A stretch of 64,000 bases of DNA. Source: PFL42 sp963789825. GTDB taxonomy: Bacteria; Chloroflexota; Anaerolineae; Anaerolineales; E44-bin32. Position numbers and translations under genes: made by a program. The notes under the pieces were generated by a model. The model did no database searches. It saw only the letters and a list, made by a program, of their open reading frames with translations, and was not told the origin of the DNA. How positions within the stretch are numbered: the first letter of the stretch is position 1; each line of letters begins with the position of its first letter. The stretch is taken from NCBI GenBank assembly GCA_963789825.1, contig CAWBME010000007.1:248001-312000 (forward strand), given 5' to 3'. Shown one piece after another: positions 12,011 to 20,396 of the stretch.

Positions 12011-12838
12011 ATGGCGACCCCATTCTCCGCCTGGCGGTACATTCTCTCCGGCGTCGATTCTGGCCCGACGAACATGGCAACCGACCAGGCGATCCAGGAG
12101 GCCGTGGCGGCGGGCGCCGCGCCACCGACGCTGCGGCTGTACGCCTGGGACCCGCCGTGCCTTTCCCTCGGCTTCGCTCAGCCGGCGGCGCAGATCGACC
12201 GCGCCCGGGCGCGATCGCTCGGTTGGGACATCGTGCGCAGGCCGACCGGCGGGCGCGCCATCCTGCACACGGACGAGCTCACCTACTCGATCGTCCTTCC
12301 CGAAAGCGACCCGCTCGTCGCCGGCGGCGTGCTGGAGAGCTATCATCGCCTCAGCCAGGGGATCGTCGCCGGGCTGGAACGGCTCGGCCTGCACGTGGAA
12401 GTGCAGCCCGGCATCCCGCTCTCCCAGGCCGAGCGCGAGAAGCCGGTCTGCTTCGAAGCGCCGAGCGCCTACGAGATCACCTGGCAGGGGCGCAAGGTGG
12501 CCGGCAGCGCGCAGGTGCGCCGCCGTCAGACCGTGCTGCAGCACGGCACCATCCCCCTCGCTGGAGACATCAGCCGCATCTGCCTCGGGTTGGCCTTCGA
12601 AAGCGAAGATGCCCGCCAGGAAGCGAGGGAGACGCTGCGCACGCGGGCCGCAACCCTGTCCGATCTGCTCGGGCACACAGTCACCTGGGACGATGCCGCG
12701 CAGGCGCTCAGCCAGGGCATGTCGCAGGCCCTCGGGATCGAACTGCAAGCAGGGACGTTGAGCGCCGCCGAACAAGCGCGGCGCGACGTGCTCGCGGCTG
12801 ACACCTACGCCAGCGACGGCTGGACCCACCGCGTCTGA
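12011..12838 (+). CDS. lipM: Octanoyl/lipoate protein transferase, LipM-like
   Basis: 275-residue member of the biotin/lipoate ligase fold. It has RRPTGGRAILH (about 76-86) and GRKVAGSAQVRR with the invariant lysine (Lys162). A cysteine, Cys147, lies in VCFEAPSAYEI at the position of the acyl-thioester Cys of LipM octanoyltransferases. That Cys favours LipM (octanoyl-ACP to protein) over LplA (ATP-dependent lipoate ligase), though this is inferred from motif only. The product would modify lipoyl domains such as the E2 at 52281. It stands alone behind a TATAAT box. Confidence 0.8.
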   Translation: MATPFSAWRYILSGVDSGPTNMATDQAIQEAVAAGAAPPTLRLYAWDPPCLSLGFAQPAAQIDRARARSLGWDIVRRPTGGRAILHTDELTYSIVLPESDPLVAGGVLESYHRLSQGIVAGLERLGLHVEVQPGIPLSQAEREKPVCFEAPSAYEITWQGRKVAGSAQVRRRQTVLQHGTIPLAGDISRICLGLAFESEDARQEARETLRTRAATLSDLLGHTVTWDDAAQALSQGMSQALGIELQAGTLSAAEQARRDVLAADTYASDGWTHRV

Positions 12839-13043
12839 CCGCTGCCGCCGGGAACATCCAAGTCCGGCATGCGCCTTCATCCCCGCGGTCACTCCACCCA
12901 GCGAATGACCCTTCTGCCTCCGGCATCTGACGGGCCGGATTTCGGACGGGCAGGTGCGCCTTGAGGACGGCCGTCATCCGGTCGGCGCCGCCGGAACAGC
13001 GCTGTAGCTTGCGGGCGTGCCTGGGGCGGGCTACACTCCCGAC

Positions 13044-13328
13044 ATGCATGTTGGAGCCCTTGTGCTCGAACTCCGCTTGCCCGGCTGCCACTCGCTCAAA
13101 GAGAAACGCAGTCGGCTCAGGCCGCTGATCGCGGCGCTGCAGCGCGAGTTCAGCGTGTCGGCGGCGGAGGTCGACCTGATGGACCGGCACGAGGACGCGA
13201 TCGTGGCGGTCGTTGCGGTAAGCAACGATGGCCACCACGTGGAGCGCTGGTTGGCGAGCATTCCTGGCTGGATCGAGCGCCAGCGCCCCGACCTGACGCT
13301 GGTGGACTTCGACTACCGCGCCCTGTAG
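13044..13328 (+). CDS. DUF503 (YlxP-like) small protein
   Basis: 94-residue protein that begins with the family pattern MHVGALVLELRLPGCHSLKEKR and continues with a ferredoxin-like fold sequence. YlxP-type proteins often sit near ribosome-maturation genes and have been linked to ribosome assembly; here the neighbours are lipM and an SDR gene. The start at 13044 matches the family N-terminus. It precedes the SDR gene by 19 bp and may share its transcript. Confidence 0.8.
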   Translation: MHVGALVLELRLPGCHSLKEKRSRLRPLIAALQREFSVSAAEVDLMDRHEDAIVAVVAVSNDGHHVERWLASIPGWIERQRPDLTLVDFDYRAL

Positions 13329-13347
13329 GGCACGCAACGGAGGCGGG

Positions 13348-14136
13348 ATGGACCTAGCATTGACGGGAAAGACGGCGATTGTCACCGCAGCTTCGCGTGG
13401 CCTTGGCCGGGCGGCTGCGGCTTCTCTGGCGCGGGAGGGCGTGCGCCTGGCCATCTGCTCGAGAAGCGAGCGCATTCATGCCGCCGCTGCCGAGATCCAG
13501 CAGACGACCGGATCCCAGGTCCTCGCCTACCAGGTCGACCTTGGGTCTGGCCCGCAGGTTGAGCAGTTTGTCGAACAGGCAGCCGAAGGGCTCGGCAAGA
13601 TCGATATCCTGGTGGCCAACGCCGGAGGTCCGCCCCCCGGGCCATTCCTTGCCTTCTCCGCGGCTGACTGGGAAACCGCCTTCCAAGGAACCGTGATGAG
13701 CGCCGTCCGGCTGTGCTACGCCGTCGTGCCTTCCATGGTGCAGACTGGAAGCGGGAGCATCGTCTTCTGCCAGTCCTACACGGTCAAGCAACCGCTCGAG
13801 AATCTGATCCTGTCGAACGCGCTGCGCATGGCGGTCATTGGATTGGCCAAGAGCCTGGCGAACGAGCTCGGTCCGCAGGGTATCCGCGTCAACAGCCTGA
13901 ACCCGGCCTGGACGCACACCGAACGGGTCGATCAGCTGATGCAGGATCGGGCGACGCGCAGCGGAGGCACGCCTCAGGCGGAGATCGATCGCATCACCGC
14001 CGGGATCCCGTTGCGACGCATGGGGACGGCTGAGGAGTTCGGCGACACGGTTGCCTGGCTGGCATCCCCGGCCGCCGCCTTCATCCACGGCCATGCGCTG
14101 TTCTTCGACGGGGGAGCCACGCAGGCGCCGCTGTAG
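13348..14136 (+). CDS. SDR-family oxidoreductase with non-canonical active site
   Basis: 262-residue Rossmann-fold short-chain dehydrogenase. The N-terminal nucleotide loop is TAASRGLGRAAA, and NAGGPPPGPF follows at the NAG position. The usual YxxxK catalytic pair is not there: the aligned segment reads LSNALRMAVIGLAKSLANE, with Ser and Arg in place of Tyr and Lys. This replacement is known in a subfamily related to FabG/3-oxoacyl reductases. The C-terminus (LASPAAAFIHGHALFFDGG) is standard for the family. A GGAGG ribosome-binding site precedes the ATG. The substrate cannot be inferred. Confidence 0.8.
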   Translation: MDLALTGKTAIVTAASRGLGRAAAASLAREGVRLAICSRSERIHAAAAEIQQTTGSQVLAYQVDLGSGPQVEQFVEQAAEGLGKIDILVANAGGPPPGPFLAFSAADWETAFQGTVMSAVRLCYAVVPSMVQTGSGSIVFCQSYTVKQPLENLILSNALRMAVIGLAKSLANELGPQGIRVNSLNPAWTHTERVDQLMQDRATRSGGTPQAEIDRITAGIPLRRMGTAEEFGDTVAWLASPAAAFIHGHALFFDGGATQAPL

Positions 14137-14706
14137 CCACCCCGTTGCACCGACCGCCCCGGACCTTCGCTGCCCGGAGGCGCCGTAGGCGGTTGCCCTA
14201 CCTTTGCGCTGGACTCACCGGGTCAGCGACTTGTAGGTGTCTCCCTGCGCGGAGGGCGGCCTGCCTGGCTGGGTGCCCACCAGCGCCAGGCGTGCGAGGC
14301 GCAGCGTTCGGTCAGAGCCGCTGGCCAGAAAGAAACACAGCGCGGCCAGGCCAACTCTCGGTGCCGGCCTGGTCGCCGAGCGCGGGCGCGCCCACCCAAG
14401 GCTTCCCAGCCGAGCAACTCCCAGCTGCGCTGCGCAATGCAGGCGCTGAGGGGCATATCTCGGATCTGGGCGCATAGGGCGTCCACCCGCGCGGCGGACC
14501 CCGGCCCCCCCGCAAGCGGTGCGGTGCGCTGCGCGCCTTGCAAGCAGCTCCGGGCAGGGCTTCGATGGGCCATGCGCCAAACCCCTGGGGGCGCCAGGCG
14601 ACTTGTCCCCAAGGGAGGGTCAGCGGCACGCTGGGAGGCTTCCTGATCCGCCTCGCCGACGGAGGAAGGCGCCCGGCGTCCCCGCCTGCATGCCCGCCAG
14701 GGAGAA
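14137..14706. other. Gene-free stretch
   Basis: About 570 bp between the SDR gene and the terminator of the lone receiver gene. Open frames here have no recognisable protein character. I see no tRNA or clear regulatory element. Confidence 0.5.
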
Positions 14707-14740
14707 TCTCAGCGGCACACCGTGGGGTGCGCCGCTGAGA
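14707..14740 (-). terminator. Terminator hairpin of the lone receiver gene
   Basis: Arms TCTCAGCGGCACAC and GTGCGCCGCTGAGA form a 14-bp stem with one mismatch and a 6-nt loop. It is 44 bp after the stop of the receiver gene. The T tract on the minus strand is weak. Confidence 0.6.
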
Positions 14741-14783
14741 TGGATAAACGCGGTTGCCAGCCAGCGATCCAAACAAGGGGGGT

Positions 14784-15179
14784 TCAGGCAGCGACGTCGG
14801 CTCCCACCAGCGCCAGCGAGCGGCGCCGCACCAGGGTTCGCAACCGGGAGGCCAGCAAGCTGGCGTGGACCGGCTTGATCAGGTAGTCGTCTGCGCCGGC
14901 GTCCAACGCCCGGGCCACGCTGCCCGGCGCACCCAGTGCCGAAAGGATCAGGATCGGCACGTCCGAGAACGAGCGGATCTCCTCGCACACCTGCCAGCCG
15001 TCCATCTCGGGCATCAGCAGATCCAGAATGACCACATCCGGCTCGTCGAGCTTGACCGCGTGCGCGCCTTCCTCACCGGAGAACACCGCCCGGATCTGGA
15101 AGTCCTGCCCGCGCAGCAGGGTGCGGAGCATGATCGACAGATCCGGATCGTCGTCAATGAGCAGCACTGATATGGCCAT
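14784..15179 (-). CDS. Single-domain response regulator
   Basis: 131-residue CheY-like receiver without an output domain. The acidic pocket (IDDDPD, residues 8-13), phosphoacceptor Asp53 (VVILDLLMPEMDGW) and the conserved Lys (DDYLIKPV) are all present, so it should be phosphorylatable. It is divergent from the kinase operon that starts at 15321 and shares the intergenic region with it, so it may serve one of those kinases. Confidence 0.85.
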   Translation of the reverse strand: MAISVLLIDDDPDLSIMLRTLLRGQDFQIRAVFSGEEGAHAVKLDEPDVVILDLLMPEMDGWQVCEEIRSFSDVPILILSALGAPGSVARALDAGADDYLIKPVHASLLASRLRTLVRRRSLALVGADVAA

Positions 15180-15259
15180 AGACCTCTCCGCTACCTCGCC
15201 CCCATTATCCCCGCCTCGCTCGCCGGCTGACCTTACAGCCGCCTATCATCTTGCCGCAC

Positions 15260-15288
15260 TTGCCCGCCCACGCCCGTTCGGCTATAGT
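15260..15288 (+). promoter_or_regulatory. Candidate promoter of the kinase operon
   Basis: TTGCCC (15260-15265) and TATAGT (15283-15288) are 17 bp apart, 32 bp before the first kinase gene. This fits a housekeeping sigma factor. Confidence 0.5.
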
Positions 15289-15320
15289 ACCGAGCGGATG
15301 GAAGGGCCTGCTATCCCCCG

Positions 15321-16502
15321 ATGACCATGCCGCCTGCGACCCAGACGGGCAGACTTGGGGCGTCCTGCCCCCAGTGCGGTACCCGTCTCCCCCCCAACTC
15401 ACGGACCTGCCCGCACTGCGGTGTTGACCTGTTCCTGCTGGCCTTGCTGGCAGAGCGGGCATACATCGAGGGCTTCCCCGACACGGCGCCGATGCGCCGC
15501 ACGCCGGAGTCGATGGTTCCCCGCATTGGGGAGTACCTCATCGAGCAAGGCGTGCTTACCGAGGCTCAGTTGGCGCAAGCGTTGGCCCGCCAGAAGCAGA
15601 TCGCCGCCAGCGGCCAGCAGCGCCTGCTCGGCCAGACGCTGATCGAGATGGCCCTGGTCGATCGCGAAACGCTGGACCGCGCCATCACCCGTCAGATCAT
15701 CGAGCTGCATGCCGCGCTGCAAGAGGCCAATCGCACGCTCGAACGCAGGGTAAGCGAACGCACGGCCGAGCTGCGCCGGGCATTGGAGCGGCTGACCGAA
15801 CTGAACCAGATCAAGGCCAACCTGATCTCGAACGTCAGCCACGAGCTGCGCACCCCGCTGGCACACATCAAGGGGTACGTCGAGTTGATCCAGGACGAGC
15901 AGCTGGGCGCGCTGAACGAAGACCAGCGCAAGGCGGTAACGGTGATGTTTCGCGCCACCGAGCGGCTGGAACGGCTGATCGAGGATCTGATCGAGTACTC
16001 CACCGCCTCGCGCGAAGGGATGACCATTGATCTGCAGACGGTCGGCCCGGCTGAATTGGCCGACCAGGTGGTGGACCGTTCGCGAGCCAAGGCCGAGAAG
16101 GCGGGAGTGGCACTGGTGCTGGCGGTTGCCCCGCAGGTGCCGGCGGTCCACGCCGACCGGGAGAAAGTTGGCTGGGTGCTGTACCAGCTGCTGGACAACG
16201 GCATCAAGTTCACGCCGGCCGGCGGCAGTGTGGAACTGGCCGCCAGCGGATCCCGTGACCTGGTGACCTTCAGCGTGCGCGACACCGGGATCGGCATCCC
16301 CCAGGAGCGGCTGGAAGAGATCTTCGAACCCTTCCACCAGCTGGACGGCTCACCCACCCGCCGCTTCGGCGGAACGGGCCTGGGCTTGGCCCTGGTCAAG
16401 ATGATCCTCGCCGCCCATGGCGCTCAACTTCAAGTGGAAAGCAGTGAGGGGGAGGGCACGCTCTTCCGCTTCTCCCTCCCAAGTGCGGGAAGCGCTCAAT
16501 GA
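15321..16502 (+). CDS. Soluble histidine kinase with zinc ribbon and MshEN-like domain
   Basis: 393 residues and no membrane segment. Residues 16-33 are a double-CxxC zinc ribbon (CPQCG, CPHCG). Residues about 68-125 (IGEYLIEQGVLTEAQLAQAL to LLGQTLIEMALVDRETL) resemble the GspE/MshE N-terminal domain, which in other proteins binds c-di-GMP or a partner. A coiled coil follows (about 125-165), then HisKA with His174 in SHELRTPL, then HATPase with DNGIKF, DTGIGIP and GGTGLGLAL. All catalytic boxes are present. It is first in an operon with a second kinase (ATGA overlap), an OmpR-type regulator and a CpaE-like ATPase. Confidence 0.85.
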   Translation: MTMPPATQTGRLGASCPQCGTRLPPNSRTCPHCGVDLFLLALLAERAYIEGFPDTAPMRRTPESMVPRIGEYLIEQGVLTEAQLAQALARQKQIAASGQQRLLGQTLIEMALVDRETLDRAITRQIIELHAALQEANRTLERRVSERTAELRRALERLTELNQIKANLISNVSHELRTPLAHIKGYVELIQDEQLGALNEDQRKAVTVMFRATERLERLIEDLIEYSTASREGMTIDLQTVGPAELADQVVDRSRAKAEKAGVALVLAVAPQVPAVHADREKVGWVLYQLLDNGIKFTPAGGSVELAASGSRDLVTFSVRDTGIGIPQERLEEIFEPFHQLDGSPTRRFGGTGLGLALVKMILAAHGAQLQVESSEGEGTLFRFSLPSAGSAQ

Positions 16503-17749
16503 CCGGCCCGCTGCTACCCCCTGGACCCCTGACGCACGGCACCGAGCTGAACGCGGTCTACGCGATTGCCCGCATCGTCGCCGAAACCTACGACACCGAG
16601 GCCGGGCTGGACGCAGTGTTCCGCCTGGCGCGTACGATCTTCATCTTCGACGTGGTCGCGCTCTATCTGCAGGCCGAGGAGTCCGGCAGGCTCGAGCCGG
16701 CCTACGCGCGAGCCCTGGGGCGGGGCCGTTCGCTGGAGGCCGATCTGGCCTGGGGCGAGCCGGCGGCGCAGGAGGCCTTTCGCAGCGGGCAGACGGTGCT
16801 GCGGCAAGAGGACGCCGGCCCGGCGGTGACCACGCGTGACCGGCGCCGCGACTACCTGGGCCTGCCGATGATGGTCGGCGGGCGCTGCGTCGGTGGATTG
16901 GTGTTCGGCCGATTCGGCGGGCCGCCCTTCCCACCGGAGCACATCCGCCTGGCGGAGTTCGTCGCCTGGCACGTCGGCCAGCTGCTCGAGAACCGGCGCA
17001 TGGCCAGCCGTATCGCGACCCTCGAGGCGCAGCGCGAGCTGGCGCGCATGCAGGACGAATTCGTGTCCACGGTCTCGCACGAGCTGCGCACTCCGCTGGG
17101 GTTCATCAAGGGCTATGTGACCACGTTGCTGCGCGACGACATCGTCTGGGAGCGTCCCTCCCAAGTCGAATTCCTGCGCATCATCGATGAAGAAGCCGAT
17201 CGGCTGCGCGAGCTGATCGACAACCTGCTCGACTCGTCGCGACTGGAGAGTGGCTCGCTGGGAATGACGGTCGAGCCGGTGCGCCTGCCCACCTTGGTGC
17301 GCGATGCCGCTTCGCGCAACCAATCGCTTCATCCGGAGATGCCGCTCAGCCTGGAGGTCGAGGAAGACCTGCCGGTAGTGATGCTGGATGCCACCCGCAT
17401 CTCACAGGTGCTGGACAACCTGCTCAACAACGCCGACAAGTACGCCCACGGCGCTCCGGTCAACCTGCGCGCCCGGCAGATCGACCGGCAGCTGCGCCTG
17501 GAGGTGGAAGACCAAGGGCCGGGCATTCCGGCAGAGCACCTGCCGCATTTGTTTGAGCGCTTCTTTCGTGTGCCAGGCCACGCCGGGGTTGCCCGCGGCA
17601 CGGGCCTCGGCCTGTACATCTGCCGGAAGATCGTGGAAGCCCATGGGGGCGTGATCGGGGTGGACTCGCTCAGCGGGTCCGGGACCACCTTCTACCTCGA
17701 GCTGCCGATCGTCACGGCCCAGCCAGTGGATACCGGAGGGATGGCATGA
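16499..17749 (+). CDS. GAF-domain histidine kinase
   Basis: 416-residue soluble sensor kinase. Residues about 20-165 look like a GAF domain (YAIARIVAETYDTEAGLDAVF at the start, VGGRCVGGLVFGR near the end). A short helical linker leads to HisKA with His194 in STVSHELRTPLGFIKGY. The HATPase carries LNNADKYA, DQGPGIP and RGTGLGLYICRKIVEAHGG. Its start overlaps the previous kinase stop (ATGA) and its stop overlaps the start of the regulator gene (ATGA), so translation is coupled. It most likely phosphorylates the next gene product. Confidence 0.87.
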   Translation: MTGPLLPPGPLTHGTELNAVYAIARIVAETYDTEAGLDAVFRLARTIFIFDVVALYLQAEESGRLEPAYARALGRGRSLEADLAWGEPAAQEAFRSGQTVLRQEDAGPAVTTRDRRRDYLGLPMMVGGRCVGGLVFGRFGGPPFPPEHIRLAEFVAWHVGQLLENRRMASRIATLEAQRELARMQDEFVSTVSHELRTPLGFIKGYVTTLLRDDIVWERPSQVEFLRIIDEEADRLRELIDNLLDSSRLESGSLGMTVEPVRLPTLVRDAASRNQSLHPEMPLSLEVEEDLPVVMLDATRISQVLDNLLNNADKYAHGAPVNLRARQIDRQLRLEVEDQGPGIPAEHLPHLFERFFRVPGHAGVARGTGLGLYICRKIVEAHGGVIGVDSLSGSGTTFYLELPIVTAQPVDTGGMA

Positions 17750-18465
17750 GCATCAAGAAGACCATCCTGATCGTGGATGACGAGCCGCGCTACGTCAGGC
17801 TCGTCGAGATCAACCTGCAGACCGAAGGCTACCAGGTGCGCACCGCCAGTAACGGGCAAGAAGCGGTGGAAGCGGTGGCTGCCGACCAGCCGGACCTGAT
17901 CTTGCTGGACGTGATGATGCCGATCATGGACGGATTCACAGCCACCACCCGCATCCGAGAGTTTTCCAACGTCCCGATCATCCTGGTCACCGCCAAAGGC
18001 GAAGAGCGCGACCGGGTGCGCGGGCTGGATGCCGGCGCCGACGACTACATCGTCAAGCCCTTCTCGGCCCAGGAGCTGCTGGCTCGCGTGCGGGCCGTGC
18101 TGCGACGGGCAGAGCGGCAGGCGGTCGATGACTTCCACGAGCCGATCTTCCGCCACAGGGAGCTGACCATCGACCTCGCCCGGGCGCAAGTGTTCAGCGG
18201 CGAATCCGAGGCCCAGCTGACGGCCACCGAGTACCGGCTGCTGCAGACGCTGGCCGCCTCGATGGGCCGCGTGCTCACCGCCGACGAGCTGCTCTCAACC
18301 GTGTGGGGGCCAGAGTACAAGGATGACAAGGAGATCCTGTGGGTGTGCCTCAGCCGGCTGCGGCAGAAGATCGAGCCCGACCCCAAGAGCCCGATCCACA
18401 TCGTCACCCGGCAGGGGATCGGCTACCTGATGCCCAGCGCCGAGGCCGCCCCCGGCGTCGCCTGA
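17746..18465 (+). CDS. OmpR/PhoB-family response regulator
   Basis: 239 residues: a receiver domain (1 to about 120) with acidic residues IVDDEP and phosphoacceptor Asp55, and a winged-helix DNA-binding domain (about 145-235) with LTATEYRLLQTLA, the recognition-helix region WVCLSRLRQKIE and the final wing TRQGIGYLM. It is translationally coupled to the GAF kinase, its probable partner. It is likely a DNA-binding transcription factor; targets are unknown. Confidence 0.92.
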   Translation: MSIKKTILIVDDEPRYVRLVEINLQTEGYQVRTASNGQEAVEAVAADQPDLILLDVMMPIMDGFTATTRIREFSNVPIILVTAKGEERDRVRGLDAGADDYIVKPFSAQELLARVRAVLRRAERQAVDDFHEPIFRHRELTIDLARAQVFSGESEAQLTATEYRLLQTLAASMGRVLTADELLSTVWGPEYKDDKEILWVCLSRLRQKIEPDPKSPIHIVTRQGIGYLMPSAEAAPGVA

Positions 18466-18466
18466 G

Positions 18467-19657
18467 ATGACCGACACCCCGGCTGCCGCGCGCGACATCC
18501 TGGTCATCGAGCCTGATCCGGGCTCCGCCGGCTACCTGGAGAAGCTGCTCAAGCGCGCCGGCTACCAGGTGAGCCTCGCCTCGACCGGCAAGGAAGGCCT
18601 GATCAAGGCCTGGCGGGATCAGCCCGACATCATCCTGCTCGAGCTGGACCTGCCCGATGTCGACGCGCTGGAGATCGTCCGCCGGATGCGGCGCGACCCG
18701 CGCACCGATCGCAAGACGATCATCAGCCTCACCAGCCGCACTCAGCCCGAGGATGCCGTCGCCGGGCTCGAGGCCGGGCTGGATTACTACATTCTCAAAC
18801 AAGCCGATTCGATGGATGTGCTCTTTCGCTACCTGCAGCGCGAGCGTCCGGTGTCCGGCACCGGGCCGCTGGACGTCACCACCCGCGCCGGCGTAGTGAT
18901 CAGCTTCATCAGCGCCAAGGGCGGGATGGGGACTTCGTCGCTGTGCCTCAATCTCGGGAGCGCCATCGCCCGACGCCAGCCGTCAGGCCAGGTGGCGGTG
19001 GTTGACCTGATGCTCCCCATGGGCACGCTGGCCTCCATCACCGGAGCCTCGCCGGAGATCGACGTCGTCGACGCCACACACTTCGAACCATCCACCCTGA
19101 CGCCCGATCTGTTGCGCAAACAGATGCCCGCTCTGCCCGGCTGGGGCTTCAACCTCCTGCCGGGAACCCAATCCCCGGGCAAGGCGCCCGATCTGCGCCC
19201 GGACCGAATTGCGCCATTGCTGCAGTCGCTGCGCACAGCCTACAACGTGAGCATCATCGACCTGGGGAGAACGCTTTCGCGCCTGTCGCTGTACGTGCTC
19301 TCTCAGTCGAGCGTGATTGTCGTCGTGCTGAGCCCGGAGGCCGTAGTGGCCGCCAGCACCCGCGCCCTACTGGACTATCTGGCGGAGCAGCACCTCAACC
19401 CGCGCCGATTGTTCCTGCTCAGCAATCGGCCAACGGGCACGGAGGACCTGACCGGCCAGCCGCTGGAGGACGTCGTGGGCCGCCCGGTCGACATGGGTTG
19501 GCCGCACGTCGGGCGCAACCTCAGCCTGGCGAACTCGCGCCACGCCCCTTATCACCTGCGATTTCCGGACGATACCCCCACCATCATGCTGGAGGATATC
19601 GCCGGAGCGATCCTCGAGAGAGCCTTGCGCGAGGGGGTCCCGGGCATCAAGAGCTGA
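18467..19657 (+). CDS. Pseudo-receiver fused to CpaE/MinD-like ATPase
   Basis: 396 residues. Residues 10-125 have the receiver fold (VIEPDP acidic loop, ILKQAD lysine), but Glu59 (ILLELDLPD) replaces the phosphoacceptor Asp, so it cannot be phosphorylated there and may mimic the active state. Residues about 140-390 are a ParA/MinD-type ATPase with a deviant Walker A (SAKGGMGTSSL) and VVDLMLPMGTLASI at the switch region. This layout matches CpaE/TadZ, which places type IV (Tad) pilus machinery in the cell. No tad genes are in the window. The gene begins 1 bp after the regulator stop. Confidence 0.83.
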   Translation: MTDTPAAARDILVIEPDPGSAGYLEKLLKRAGYQVSLASTGKEGLIKAWRDQPDIILLELDLPDVDALEIVRRMRRDPRTDRKTIISLTSRTQPEDAVAGLEAGLDYYILKQADSMDVLFRYLQRERPVSGTGPLDVTTRAGVVISFISAKGGMGTSSLCLNLGSAIARRQPSGQVAVVDLMLPMGTLASITGASPEIDVVDATHFEPSTLTPDLLRKQMPALPGWGFNLLPGTQSPGKAPDLRPDRIAPLLQSLRTAYNVSIIDLGRTLSRLSLYVLSQSSVIVVVLSPEAVVAASTRALLDYLAEQHLNPRRLFLLSNRPTGTEDLTGQPLEDVVGRPVDMGWPHVGRNLSLANSRHAPYHLRFPDDTPTIMLEDIAGAILERALREGVPGIKS

Positions 19658-19689
19658 CGTCGGCCTCGGGCGGCGCCCAGCGATTGCAC

Positions 19690-19695
19690 TATAAT
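19690..19695 (+). promoter_or_regulatory. -10 box upstream of the XRE gene
   Basis: A TATAAT is located 32 bp before the ATG, with an AGGAGGAG ribosome-binding site between them. The -35 region is poor. Confidence 0.5.
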
Positions 19696-19727
19696 CAACG
19701 CAGCCATCGGCCAGGAGGAGCATCAGC

Positions 19728-20396
19728 ATGTCCAAGCAGAGTTTCCAGCTGCGCGCCAAGATGGTCGGAGCGATCTTGCGCGAGGCCCGGGTGGCTGCCG
19801 GGCTCAGCCTGAAGGACGCCGCCGCGGCGATCGGCGTCACAAGCGGCGCACTCTCCTCCTATGAGTTCGGGCGCAAGGCGATTTCCCTTCCCGAGCTCGA
19901 GCTGCTGGCCTACACCTACGATTTCTCCCTGCGCTACTTCTCTTCTCCGGACAAGTTCACGAAGCGCAGCAAGGCGAAGGTGAACTCGTCGCTGCTGCTC
20001 TCTCTGCGCCACCGCCAGATCGCGGCAGCCCTGGCGAAATGCCGCGAGGCGGCCGGTCTGACCCAGCGCGAATTGGCCGACAATGCCGGCATCACGCTGC
20101 CCCGCTTGAAGGCCTATGAGCGGGGCGGCAAGCCAATTCCCTTTCCCGAGCTGGAGTTGGTCGCCAGCCGGCTCGGCCTGACGGCCGAGGCCTTCGTCGA
20201 CCAGCAGCCTCCGATCGGGGACTGGGACAGTGCGATGCGGACCTATGAGTACGTGGCTGAGCTGCCAGTCAACTTGCAGCAGTTCCTCGCCACCCCCTCC
20301 AACCTGCCATACCTGCACCTGGCGATGCGCCTGTCCAAGGTTCCAGTCGACCGGCTGCGGACTGTCGGCGAAGGCCTGATCGACATCACCCAGTGA
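19728..20396 (+). CDS. Double XRE helix-turn-helix regulator
   Basis: 222 residues with two XRE-type HTH domains in one chain. The first is at about 14-70 (LREARVAAGLSLKDAAAAIG, then SSYEFGRKAI). The second is at about 100-155 (LAKCREAAGLTQRELADNAG, then KAYERGGKPI). Each is followed by a matching PELELLA/PELELVA helix, which suggests internal duplication. A C-terminal 60-residue helical tail is of unknown role. One chain may cover a full operator. The stop overlaps the GTG of the next gene, so the two are coupled. Confidence 0.82.
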   Translation: MSKQSFQLRAKMVGAILREARVAAGLSLKDAAAAIGVTSGALSSYEFGRKAISLPELELLAYTYDFSLRYFSSPDKFTKRSKAKVNSSLLLSLRHRQIAAALAKCREAAGLTQRELADNAGITLPRLKAYERGGKPIPFPELELVASRLGLTAEAFVDQQPPIGDWDSAMRTYEYVAELPVNLQQFLATPSNLPYLHLAMRLSKVPVDRLRTVGEGLIDITQ

